DNA of 64,000 nucleotides from positions 62,001-126,000 of the forward strand of contig JAFUKD010000007.1 in assembly GCA_017467905.1 (NCBI GenBank), written 5' to 3'. A program made the position numbers and the translations under genes. Below, piece after piece: positions 44,278-51,630 of the stretch. The notes under the pieces were generated by a model that was not told the origin of the DNA, made no database searches, and saw nothing but the letters and a program-made list of their open reading frames with translations. The first letter of the stretch is position 1. Each line of letters starts with the position of its first letter. This DNA is from Phascolarctobacterium sp. GTDB taxonomy: Bacteria; Bacillota; Negativicutes; Acidaminococcales; Acidaminococcaceae.

Positions 44278-45044
44278 TGAAGGACGTACAAGGTGAAAAG
44301 GATTTACGTTGCGTGCCCTTAAAACACGTTGGTATTAAAGACTTGCGCTGGCAAATTGAACTGCTGGATAAAACCAAGGGAACCCAGCCTACGGTTGCCA
44401 AGGTTACCTTGGCGGTGGATTTGCCCCACGATATGCGCGGTACTCATATGAGCCGCTTTGTAGAATGCCTGCAAACCTTGGGGCCTGTGGGCTTGCACGA
44501 GGTGGAAGGCATTTTAGATACCTTGAAGGAGCGCTTGCAGGCAGAAAAGGCTTTCCTGCAATTGGAGTTCCCCTATTTTTTGAGCAAGGTTGCGCCTGTA
44601 AGCGGACAGGTGGCGCCCATGGATATTGACTGCATTTACAAGGCAGAAAAGGGCGAGGAGTTTAAGCTGAAAATTTGCGCGGTTATTCCGGTGCAAACCC
44701 TGTGCCCCTGCTCCAAGGAGATTAGTGCCTATGGCGCTCATAACCAAAGAGCTTTTGCCAAAATAGAAATTGTAGCGACTGAATTAGTATGGTTGGAAGA
44801 GCTGGCTGCCATTGCAGATGCAGGAGCAAGTGCTCCGGTGTATGGCTTGCTGAAACGACCTGACGAAAAGTTCGTTACAGAAATGGCTTATGATAATCCT
44901 CGTTTTGTAGAGGATGCAGTGCGTGAAATTGCCCTGCGCCTTGAAGCGGACGAGCGTATTAGCTGGTACCGCTGCGAGGTTGAAAGCGTGGAGAGTATTC
45001 ATAACCACAACGCTTTTGCAGTGGTGGAAAAGGGTTGGAAGTGA
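44277..45044 (+). CDS. folE2: GTP cyclohydrolase FolE2 (type IB)
   Basis: The protein has 255 residues. It shows VGIKDLRWQIELLDK, DLPHDMRGTHMSRFVE, PVQTLCPCSKEISAYGAHNQ (metal Cys) and DNPRFVEDAVREIA. It turns GTP into 7,8-dihydroneopterin triphosphate, the first step of folate and queuosine synthesis. It shares one base (TGATGA) with the PTPS gene, a coupled operon. Confidence 0.94.
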   Translation: MKDVQGEKDLRCVPLKHVGIKDLRWQIELLDKTKGTQPTVAKVTLAVDLPHDMRGTHMSRFVECLQTLGPVGLHEVEGILDTLKERLQAEKAFLQLEFPYFLSKVAPVSGQVAPMDIDCIYKAEKGEEFKLKICAVIPVQTLCPCSKEISAYGAHNQRAFAKIEIVATELVWLEELAAIADAGASAPVYGLLKRPDEKFVTEMAYDNPRFVEDAVREIALRLEADERISWYRCEVESVESIHNHNAFAVVEKGWK

Positions 45045-45048
45045 AACA

Positions 45049-46239
45049 ATGCTTTTGAAAATAAATAAGGAGATGCTTGCAGATGCTCTTGCCAGTATTG
45101 GAGTGCATCAGGCAAGCCTGCCTATATTTGCCAATAAAAATCAAATACTGCCTTTGAAATTATTACAGGTGCGCACTCCCGCGGCTAACATTATTAAGCA
45201 GGAGATGCTTGCTGCCGGCGGCGACGCTGCTGTTCCCACAGGCTGCGTGCTGAATAAGGATAAATATTCTGACGTGCTGCTCTTAGGTACACGCAAGCAT
45301 TACAGGCTGCTTTTGCAAAAGCTGGAGCTGATGCCCTACTTTGGCATGGATAAGATTAAGGTAGAGTTAGAAGCAGTATTAAATGAAGGAAGGTTGCAAA
45401 CCGTCCTTAGAGATGGCAGAGTTTTAAGCTATGACAAGGTGCTTATTATGGGCATCTTGAATATTACGCCTGATTCCTTTTATGCAAATTCCCGCACTGC
45501 TGTTGAAGAGGTGGTGGAGCGGGCTGGACGCATGCTTGAAGACGGGGCAGACATTTTAGATATTGGCGGCGAGTCCACTCGTCCGGGAAGCGAAAGCGTA
45601 AGTGCCCAAGAGGAGCAAGCCCGCGTGCTGCCTGTTATCGCAGCCTTGCGCAAGGCTTATCCTCAAGCCGTTATTTCCATTGATACCTATCGTGCTTCCA
45701 CAGCTCGCCTTGCTATTGGAGCAGGTGCGGACATCATCAACGATATCAGCGCTATGGAAGCAGATGCCGAAATGCTGAACGTGGTGTGCGAGACCAAGGC
45801 ACCCATTATTTTAATGCACATGCGCGGTACACCCAAGGATATGCAAAGCCAATGCGAATATAAGAACGTAGTAGAAGAGGTTGCTGTTTACTTGGCTGAG
45901 CGTGCCAATCTTTTGCGTGAGCGTGGCGTTGGTGCGGAAAAGATTATTCTGGATCCCGGTATCGGCTTTGCCAAGAATGTAGAGCAAAACCTGCTGTTAA
46001 TGCGTGACCTGCACGCGCTGACAAGCTTTGGCTACCCTGTACTGTTAGCTACATCCCGCAAGGGAACCATTGGCAGGGTGTTAGGAGATTTACCTGCGGA
46101 AGAACGCTTGGAAGGAACGCTTGCTGCCAGCTGTCAGGCAGTTTATTCTGGTGCGAACATGGTGCGCGTACACGATGTTAAAGAAAACTGGCGAGCAGTA
46201 CGCATGTTGGAGGCTATTTTATGTCCACAGCATATGTAG
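45049..46239 (+). CDS. folP: Dihydropteroate synthase with an N-terminal extension
   Basis: The protein has 396 residues from ATG 45049. The DHPS barrel begins near residue 135 with LIMGILNITPDSFYANSRT, then DIGGESTRPGSESVS, AVISIDTYRASTARLAIGAG, DPGIGFAKN and ATSRKGTIG. The first 130 residues form a separate region (PLKLLQVRTPAANIIKQEML) found in some Firmicutes DHPS; its role is unclear. It joins p-aminobenzoate to the pterin. It overlaps folK by 19 bp. Confidence 0.93.
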   Translation: MLLKINKEMLADALASIGVHQASLPIFANKNQILPLKLLQVRTPAANIIKQEMLAAGGDAAVPTGCVLNKDKYSDVLLLGTRKHYRLLLQKLELMPYFGMDKIKVELEAVLNEGRLQTVLRDGRVLSYDKVLIMGILNITPDSFYANSRTAVEEVVERAGRMLEDGADILDIGGESTRPGSESVSAQEEQARVLPVIAALRKAYPQAVISIDTYRASTARLAIGAGADIINDISAMEADAEMLNVVCETKAPIILMHMRGTPKDMQSQCEYKNVVEEVAVYLAERANLLRERGVGAEKIILDPGIGFAKNVEQNLLLMRDLHALTSFGYPVLLATSRKGTIGRVLGDLPAEERLEGTLAASCQAVYSGANMVRVHDVKENWRAVRMLEAILCPQHM

Positions 46240-46682
46240 CCTTGGGAAGCAACCTTGGTAATAGGGAAGAGAATTTGCGCACTGCCTTAAAGCATTTGCA
46301 GGAAAATGGCGTGCAGGTGGTGAAGGTGTCTACCTTTATCGAAACGGAGCCTTACGGAGTGACGGATCAGCCTGGCTTCATCAATGCCGTGTGCCAAGTT
46401 GCAACGGAGCTTGCTCCTTTGGAACTGTTGCGCTTACTTTTGAGCATTGAGCAGGAAATGGGAAGGGTACGTTTGCGCCGTTGGGGCGAGCGTAATATTG
46501 ACTTAGATTTACTGCTGTATGAGGATGCGGTGCTGGAAAGCGAAGAGCTGACCCTACCCCATCCCGATATGCACAACAGGGACTTTGTTTTAGTACCCTT
46601 GGCGGAGATTGCGGGGGAGGTAGTGCATCCCTTGCTAGGGAAAAACATTTTTAGTTTAAAAAATGAACTGCTCTCCAAATGA
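46221..46682 (+). CDS. folK: 2-amino-4-hydroxy-6-hydroxymethyldihydropteridine pyrophosphokinase
   Basis: This 153-residue HPPK has VALGSNLGNREENL, RWGERNIDLDLLLYED and LPHPDMHNRDFVLVPL. It activates the pterin for FolP. The start lies in the folP end. Confidence 0.95.
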   Translation: MSTAYVALGSNLGNREENLRTALKHLQENGVQVVKVSTFIETEPYGVTDQPGFINAVCQVATELAPLELLRLLLSIEQEMGRVRLRRWGERNIDLDLLLYEDAVLESEELTLPHPDMHNRDFVLVPLAEIAGEVVHPLLGKNIFSLKNELLSK

Positions 46683-46746
46683 TTGACAAGCAATAATGAA
46701 ATGCTATAATAAAGCACAAACAAAAATTCGATAAAGGGTTAAGATT

Positions 46747-47967
46747 ATGAAGGTTAGTAAAGATTTACTGTTGAAACGTTTTAAGAGGTACGTCCAATTT
46801 GAAACAACTTCTGACGAGAAGGCTACCTGCTTTCCCAGTACGGCGAAGCAGCTGGAGCTGGCTCGTTACCTTGTTGACGAACTGCAAACCATCGGGTTAA
46901 GTGAAGTGGAACTTACGGAGTATGGCTATGTGCTGGCAACATTACCTGCCAATAGGTCAGAAGCTTTGCCTGTGATTGGGCTCATTGCCCACATGGACAC
47001 AAGCAGTGAAGCGAGCGGAGCCAATGTACAGGTACAACTACACCAAGGCTACGATGGAAGAGACCTTGCACTGAGCGAAGGTAATGTACTATCTCCCAAG
47101 GATTTTCCTGAAATTTTAAATTATGTTGGGCAGGATATTATTACCTCCGACGGCACAACCCTTTTGGGGGCAGATGACAAGGCTGGCATTTGCGCCATTG
47201 TCTCTGCCTGTGAGTACCTGCTGGCTCATCCTGAGGTTCCTCACGGAAAAATACGCTTGTGCTTTACTCCTGACGAAGAGGTTGGGCGTGGGACGGAGCA
47301 CTTTCCTTTAGAAAGCTTTGGCGCAGATTTTGCCTATACCGTTGATGGCGGCGAGCTGGGAGAATTAAATTACGAAACCTTTAATGCCTGCAATGCAACC
47401 ATTGTATTCAATGGAGTTTCCGTACATCCGGGAAGTGCGAAGAATAAAATGCGTAACGCAGTGAGCCTTGCTGCTGAATGGCAAATGGCGTTGCCCGCAG
47501 GTGAACGCCCTGAATATACAGAAGGCTACGAAGGCTTCTACCATACCCTGCGTATTAACGGCGGCACCGATAGAGTGGAGATTGATATGATTTTGCGTGA
47601 CCACGATAAAGAGTTGCTTGCTAAACGTAAGCAGGTTGTTCTTGATTTGGCAAGCTTTATGAACGCTAAATACGGAGCTAGTACTGTGGAGTGCAAGCTT
47701 ATGGATTGTTATAGCAATATGAAGGAATATATCATGCCCAAGTACCAGGTGGTTGAGCGTGCGGAAGCTGCTATGGTAAAGGCGAATGTGCTTCCTAAAA
47801 TTGTTCCTGTACGTGGCGGTACGGATGGTGCGCGTCTTTCCGAGATGGGCTTGCCTTGTCCCAACATTTTTACCGGTGGGCACAACTTCCACGGAAGATT
47901 TGAGTATTTACCCTTGCAATCAATGGTGAAGGCAACGGAGGTAGTAATAAATTTAATAAAAGCATAA
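46747..47967 (+). CDS. pepT: Peptidase T (tripeptide aminopeptidase)
   Basis: This 406-residue M20 metallopeptidase shows GLIAHMDTSSEASG, GADDKAGICAIV, CFTPDEEVGRGTEHF, NGVSVHPGSAKNKM and VRGGTDGARLSEMGLPCPNI, giving all metal ligands. It releases the N-terminal residue of tripeptides. It has its own -10 (TATAAT near 46706) and a terminator at 47985. Confidence 0.95.
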   Translation: MKVSKDLLLKRFKRYVQFETTSDEKATCFPSTAKQLELARYLVDELQTIGLSEVELTEYGYVLATLPANRSEALPVIGLIAHMDTSSEASGANVQVQLHQGYDGRDLALSEGNVLSPKDFPEILNYVGQDIITSDGTTLLGADDKAGICAIVSACEYLLAHPEVPHGKIRLCFTPDEEVGRGTEHFPLESFGADFAYTVDGGELGELNYETFNACNATIVFNGVSVHPGSAKNKMRNAVSLAAEWQMALPAGERPEYTEGYEGFYHTLRINGGTDRVEIDMILRDHDKELLAKRKQVVLDLASFMNAKYGASTVECKLMDCYSNMKEYIMPKYQVVERAEAAMVKANVLPKIVPVRGGTDGARLSEMGLPCPNIFTGGHNFHGRFEYLPLQSMVKATEVVINLIKA

Positions 47968-47984
47968 TAAGTTTATTGATGTTG

Positions 47985-48020
47985 AAAAGCTGTGCTTGAT
48001 TGCACGGCTTTTATTTTATT
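47985..48020 (+). terminator. Terminator after pepT
   Basis: AAAAGCTGTGC and GCACGGCTTTT pair, followed by ATTTTATT. Confidence 0.8.
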
Positions 48021-48127
48021 AGGGGCATTTATATTAACTAACGAAGGTTACCATAAAATTGTTTACTTGATATGAACAAGACTTGACTAGGGGGGGACAA
48101 GTGGTAAACTTTTCTCAAAGAATGTTA

Positions 48128-48231
48128 GTATCAATACAAAATTTATTGCTTTCTTGCAATACGTAAACGTTAGGTGAGTTGTTTGGAAAGACAATAAATT
48201 TTGCTCTAACGTTACTTAATGCTATTGATAC
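48128..48231. repeat. 104-bp imperfect inverted repeat upstream of the autotransporter
   Basis: The outer arms GTATCAATA (48128) and TATTGATAC (ending 48231) enclose nested inverted blocks AAAATTTATTG/CAATAAATTTT and AACGTTAG/CTAACGTT. It is the main content of the gene-free stretch 48021-48275. It could be a small mobile element or a structured leader. Confidence 0.5.
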
Positions 48232-48275
48232 ATAGCGTTTGTAATAAAATTTTTTGAGAAAAGAGGCGTATGTAT

Positions 48276-50249
48276 ATGTCTAAAAAGATGATGAAGAGGA
48301 GCTTGGCACTGGGCGCGTTGATGGCGTTTGTTATTACTGGTAGTGCTATGGCGGAAACTCCAAATGGTTGGAATTCAGTGAATTGGGCTACTACTAGTAG
48401 TACAGCTTATGTCTATGTAGCTAAAGAAGATAATACCAGCGGTGATTTAAATGTTACTGTTGACGGTACCAATGTAGTAATGGTTGTAGGTAGAATTACA
48501 GGTAGTAAGGATGGTAGTTATCCACAATCCCAAGGTAACGGAGGCTCTGTTACTATAGGTGAAAATGGTTTCCTTGCAAATAGCATAATTGCTTGTGGCG
48601 GTATGGCTTTTGCAGGAGACGCTAATGATAATAAAGTAATTTTTAGTGGAAGTCATGTTGGTATCATTTATGGCGGTTACGCAATAGCTGGAAATGCTAA
48701 TAACAATGAAGTAATCATAAATGGAGGCAATGTTGCAGATATTTGTGGTGGCATGGTTAGTGGTGGTACTTATAATGCTGATGGTAATAAGGTAACTATC
48801 AATGGTGGTACTGTAACTAGTAGTGTTCGTGGTGCATATGCTACTGGTGCTGCTACAGGATCTAATAACATTATTTCTTTGCAAGGTGACGCGGATGTTT
48901 CCGGTGCTAGAATTTATGGTTTTGAGGGAAATGGTACTGGTAATAAATTAAACATTGATGAAAGTTATACTGGGAGCAAGATTGGAGAAGTAAGCTCTTT
49001 TGACGAAATTGAAATCGAAAAAATGGAATACGGCAAGCCATTAGAAGTTGGTAGTATGTACTATAAGGATACTAATGAAGATGGAACTGGCGGAACTAAA
49101 ATTACTGTTAATAAAATGACTATGTCTGGTAACGAAGAGTTAAGTGAAGGCACTGAATTGCAAATCATTAACGCTGATAGTAATAATCTCAGTAGTGGTG
49201 TAAATAAAGGCGCAATTAGCTCTGATAGCTCTGTAACCATACATAAAGGTGCTTCTGAAATTATTGATGTTACTTTTGGAGGAGAAGATGTTAGTGAAGA
49301 TGGAACTATTAAGATTGATAATGTTTATGCTTCCCGTAACGACCAAGTCCTTGTAATTGGTGAATCTCGTGCAGCTGCAACTGCCTTCGTAAATCAAGGT
49401 AGCGAATTGGTTGAAACTGGTTTAGATGCTCTTGCCCGCGACAACGCTAAAGCAGGGGATACCAAAGCCTTCGCAGCAGTTTATGGCAACGCTAGTGAAT
49501 ACGCAACTGGTAGCCATGTAAAAGTTAATGGTTGGAGTGGTATCGTAGGTGTTGGTAAAACTAACGCTAATGGATTGACCGTAGGTGCCTTTTTTGAAAA
49601 TGGTACCGGTAACTATCGTACTTACAATACCGTGAATAATGATTTCATGCGTGGCGATGGCGAAGCAACCTATAATGGTGGTGGCTTCCTTGTTCGTAAA
49701 GATAATACCAACGGTGTTTATACGGAAGCTTCCTTGCGTGCAGGTAATTTGCAAAACGAACTGCGCAAAGCAGTGCGTGGCAGTGAAGGCTTGACCGGCT
49801 ATGACGTTGATACCTTCTACTATGGTGCGCACGTTGGCGTAGGCAAGATTATTCCTCGTGGTAACGAAGGCGACAGCATTGATGTTTATGGTAAATTTAT
49901 TTATACTCACCACGATAGTGAAAACTTTGAAATTGACGGTTCTGACTTCCACTTTGATAGTGTAGATAGCGAACGTTTGCGTTTAGGCTTCCGTATTAAC
50001 GAAGTACAAAGCAATAAACTTTCTATGTACTATGGTGCTGCTTGGGAATATGAATTCGGTGGCGATGCGGATAACACAACTGTTGGTTATGACCTGAGCA
50101 CTCCGTCCCTTGGCGGTAGCACTATGATTGGTGAAATTGGCATGCACTATCTTGCTAGTGAAAAATGGAGCTTGGATTTGAATGTACGCGGTTACAGCGG
50201 TCAACGTGATGGCTTTACTGGTAGCGTACAAGCTAACTACAGCTTCTAA
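48276..50249 (+). CDS. Type V autotransporter outer-membrane protein
   Basis: The protein has 657 residues from ATG 48276 (GAGG 9 nt upstream). A signal peptide (MKRSLALGALMAFVITGSAM, cleaved at AMA-ETP) is followed by a passenger of Asn/Gly-rich beta-helix turns (VTINGGTVTSSVRGAYATGA and similar, about 90-230). An alpha-helical linker (AAATAFVNQGSELVETGLDA) and a C-terminal autotransporter barrel (about 390-657) ending in aromatic YSF follow. It shows the cell has an outer membrane. The passenger is probably a surface adhesin-like stem; function unknown. Confidence 0.88.
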   Translation: MSKKMMKRSLALGALMAFVITGSAMAETPNGWNSVNWATTSSTAYVYVAKEDNTSGDLNVTVDGTNVVMVVGRITGSKDGSYPQSQGNGGSVTIGENGFLANSIIACGGMAFAGDANDNKVIFSGSHVGIIYGGYAIAGNANNNEVIINGGNVADICGGMVSGGTYNADGNKVTINGGTVTSSVRGAYATGAATGSNNIISLQGDADVSGARIYGFEGNGTGNKLNIDESYTGSKIGEVSSFDEIEIEKMEYGKPLEVGSMYYKDTNEDGTGGTKITVNKMTMSGNEELSEGTELQIINADSNNLSSGVNKGAISSDSSVTIHKGASEIIDVTFGGEDVSEDGTIKIDNVYASRNDQVLVIGESRAAATAFVNQGSELVETGLDALARDNAKAGDTKAFAAVYGNASEYATGSHVKVNGWSGIVGVGKTNANGLTVGAFFENGTGNYRTYNTVNNDFMRGDGEATYNGGGFLVRKDNTNGVYTEASLRAGNLQNELRKAVRGSEGLTGYDVDTFYYGAHVGVGKIIPRGNEGDSIDVYGKFIYTHHDSENFEIDGSDFHFDSVDSERLRLGFRINEVQSNKLSMYYGAAWEYEFGGDADNTTVGYDLSTPSLGGSTMIGEIGMHYLASEKWSLDLNVRGYSGQRDGFTGSVQANYSF

Positions 50250-50308
50250 TTTAGACAGCTTAATATAGGCTTGCCATTCTCCTTTTAGGAGGATTGCTTC
50301 TTTTCAAC

Positions 50309-50341
50309 ACTGCCTCCCTATACACCTTCTGGGAGGCAGTA
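50309..50341 (+). terminator. First terminator after the autotransporter
   Basis: ACTGCCTCCC and GGGAGGCAGT pair around a 12-nt loop. Confidence 0.75.
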
Positions 50342-50350
50342 TTAAAAAAT

Positions 50351-50387
50351 AAAGCACTCTCGGATTGTGAGAGTGCTTTATTTTTAG
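50351..50387. terminator. Second, bidirectional terminator
   Basis: AAAGCACTCTC and GAGAGTGCTTT form a perfect 11-bp stem, with ATTTTT on plus and ATTTTTTAA on minus. It also ends the minus-strand toxin gene at 50406. Confidence 0.85.
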
Positions 50388-50405
50388 GTTTTGTTGATAT
50401 TTAAT

Positions 50406-50891
50406 CTATGATAGTTCTGATAGTAAATAATTTTTTATATCAGTGATGTGTTGCCTAAAATAATTGGGATTAGCGTGTTCATAAGCAAGAACACGACGAA
50501 GCTTACGTTCAAGTTCTCTAATTAAATTTGGGTTTTTGATGATAAATATTTGAGAATTATAACCTAGATATTCACGATTGATATATTTATCAGTAATAGG
50601 GATGACGTCACTGATGAAAAATATAGATTGTGTGGTTGTCTTGCCTAAATGATAAAAACAAGAGGTAATATTCCTGCTATTTGAGTTTATATAACTCATA
50701 ATTCTATTTTTGGCTGATTGGTCTCTATGATTCCAATTACCTACTGGTATGGCCCAATAAAGATTAGGATTCTCAATTGATTTGATTAGGCAAACAATGG
50801 GACGTTCTTTAGTGTCATTCCATTGACCACCAAGTTGTTTTATTAACTGGTAGATACTTTTATCACCGAAATACATACCTTTTTCAATCAT
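50406..50891 (-). CDS. Type III toxin-antitoxin toxin (ToxN/CptN-like endoribonuclease)
   Basis: The 161-residue protein has PIVCLIKSIENPNLYWAIPV, an initial strand block like the ToxN/CptN/TenpN toxins (short basic RNases of about 150-180 residues). It also has DVIPITDKYINREYL and a C-terminal helix rich in Arg (LIRELERKLRRVLAYE). AGAGG lies 6 nt before the ATG. Upstream are a terminator, three exact 40-bp repeats and a consensus promoter, the defining type III layout. Such toxins cut mRNA and their own antitoxin RNA. Family membership is inferred from context plus weak sequence resemblance. Confidence 0.75.
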   Translation of the reverse strand: MIEKGMYFGDKSIYQLIKQLGGQWNDTKERPIVCLIKSIENPNLYWAIPVGNWNHRDQSAKNRIMSYINSNSRNITSCFYHLGKTTTQSIFFISDVIPITDKYINREYLGYNSQIFIIKNPNLIRELERKLRRVLAYEHANPNYFRQHITDIKNYLLSELS

Positions 50892-50910
50892 AATTTACCT
50901 CTATAAATGC

Positions 50911-50932
50911 AAAAACCCCTTGCGGGGTTTTT
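50911..50932 (-). terminator. Internal terminator between antitoxin RNA and toxin
   Basis: AAAAACCCC and GGGGTTTTT pair around TTGC (as read on plus). In type III loci a leaky terminator here sets the ratio of antitoxin RNA to toxin mRNA. Confidence 0.85.
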
Positions 50933-51050
50933 GTTCATTACGATGTTTACAGCGCACATCGTGAAGCGTAATTGTAACTACAATGTTAACGTCGTACATT
51001 GCGAAACGTGATTGTATCATTACGATGTTCAGCGCACATCGCGAAGCGTG
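50931..51050 (-). ncRNA. Type III antitoxin RNA, three tandem 40-nt repeats
   Basis: On the minus strand the units are 51050-51011, 51010-50971 and 50970-50931, each exactly 40 nt. Unit 1 begins CACGCTTCGCGATGTGCGCT. Each can form a stem, CGATGT with ACATCG in units 1 and 3. In unit 2 it is CAATGT with ACATTG, a compensatory change that keeps the pairing. This is the form of ToxI-like RNAs that the toxin cuts into single units and that then inhibit it. Confidence 0.8.
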
Positions 51051-51076
51051 CAAAAGAGTTATGCTCTCCTGATTAA

Positions 51077-51105
51077 ATTATATTTTAAACAGTAGTTTTT
51101 GTCAA
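51077..51105 (-). promoter_or_regulatory. Consensus promoter of the type III locus
   Basis: On the minus strand: TTGACA (51105-51100), exactly 17 bp, TATAAT (51082-51077). Both hexamers are perfect, as expected for a highly expressed antitoxin RNA. The start is near 51070, about 20 nt before the first repeat. Confidence 0.9.
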
Positions 51106-51149
51106 TCGTAGCAAGAATCAAGGATGGATATAATATTCTCTTGCTTTTC

Positions 51150-51374
51150 TTAATCCCAACGCTTGAGCAAATCCTGTATAATCTGCTCCTTGGTTTTATT
51201 AGGTTTACGTTTCTTTTCGAAGTTACGGAAGTTATTGTCCCTGTGGTCCGTAGAATAGTCTGCGTAATCAAAGTCATCATCATTACGCTCGTAGCTACGG
51301 TTGTAATCGCCGTGACCATCATCAAAATAAAAAGGGATGTTATAATTTGGCTGTATCAAAAAAATTTCTTGCAT
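51150..51374 (-). CDS. Small hydrophilic protein of unknown function
   Basis: This 74-residue protein is rich in Asp, Asn, Arg and Tyr (NDDDFDYADYSTDHRDNNFR), with a Lys-rich end and a short helix (KEQIIQDLLKRW). GGAGG lies 7 nt before the ATG, a real ribosome site. An extended -10 (TGC-TACAAT) lies about 30 bp upstream. It sits between the type III locus and ppsA. I do not recognise a family. Confidence 0.65.
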   Translation of the reverse strand: MQEIFLIQPNYNIPFYFDDGHGDYNRSYERNDDDFDYADYSTDHRDNNFRNFEKKRKPNKTKEQIIQDLLKRWD

Positions 51375-51544
51375 AGTCTTTCCTCCAAGCTTTCTGCGAA
51401 TATTGTAGCACGTTTTTCGTTAAGAAAAAAGCGTTTTATAAGGCGCTTTCCGTTGCAGGAAAAAGCTCTTTCGCGCAGAAGTATTATCAACAAAAGGAGA
51501 GGCTTCCTTTTTCAATATGTTGTGATGATTTTAGATGAAAACCC

Positions 51545-51573
51545 TTGAAAGTAAAATATAAATATGATATAGT
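51545..51573 (+). promoter_or_regulatory. ppsA promoter
   Basis: TTGAAA (51545), 17-bp spacer, TATAGT (51568-51573, TGA directly before it). Confidence 0.65.
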
Positions 51574-51630
51574 GTATACTATATTAAGAACTCAGCTTAG
51601 TAAAAGTATATTATAAAGGAGAGTTTCATC

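Noticed and set aside
44914-45048. In-frame upstream extension of folP into folE2
   Set aside because: It lies wholly in the folE2 coding region and lacks a ribosome site; ATG 45049 directly after folE2 is better.
48270-48275. ATG at 48270 as the autotransporter start
   Set aside because: ATG 48276 has better spacing (9 nt) from GAGG; the difference is only two residues.
51099-51548. 149-codon plus-strand open frame between the type III locus and ppsA
   Set aside because: It crosses the opposite small gene that has a strong ribosome site, and has no ribosome site of its own before the GTG/ATG candidates.
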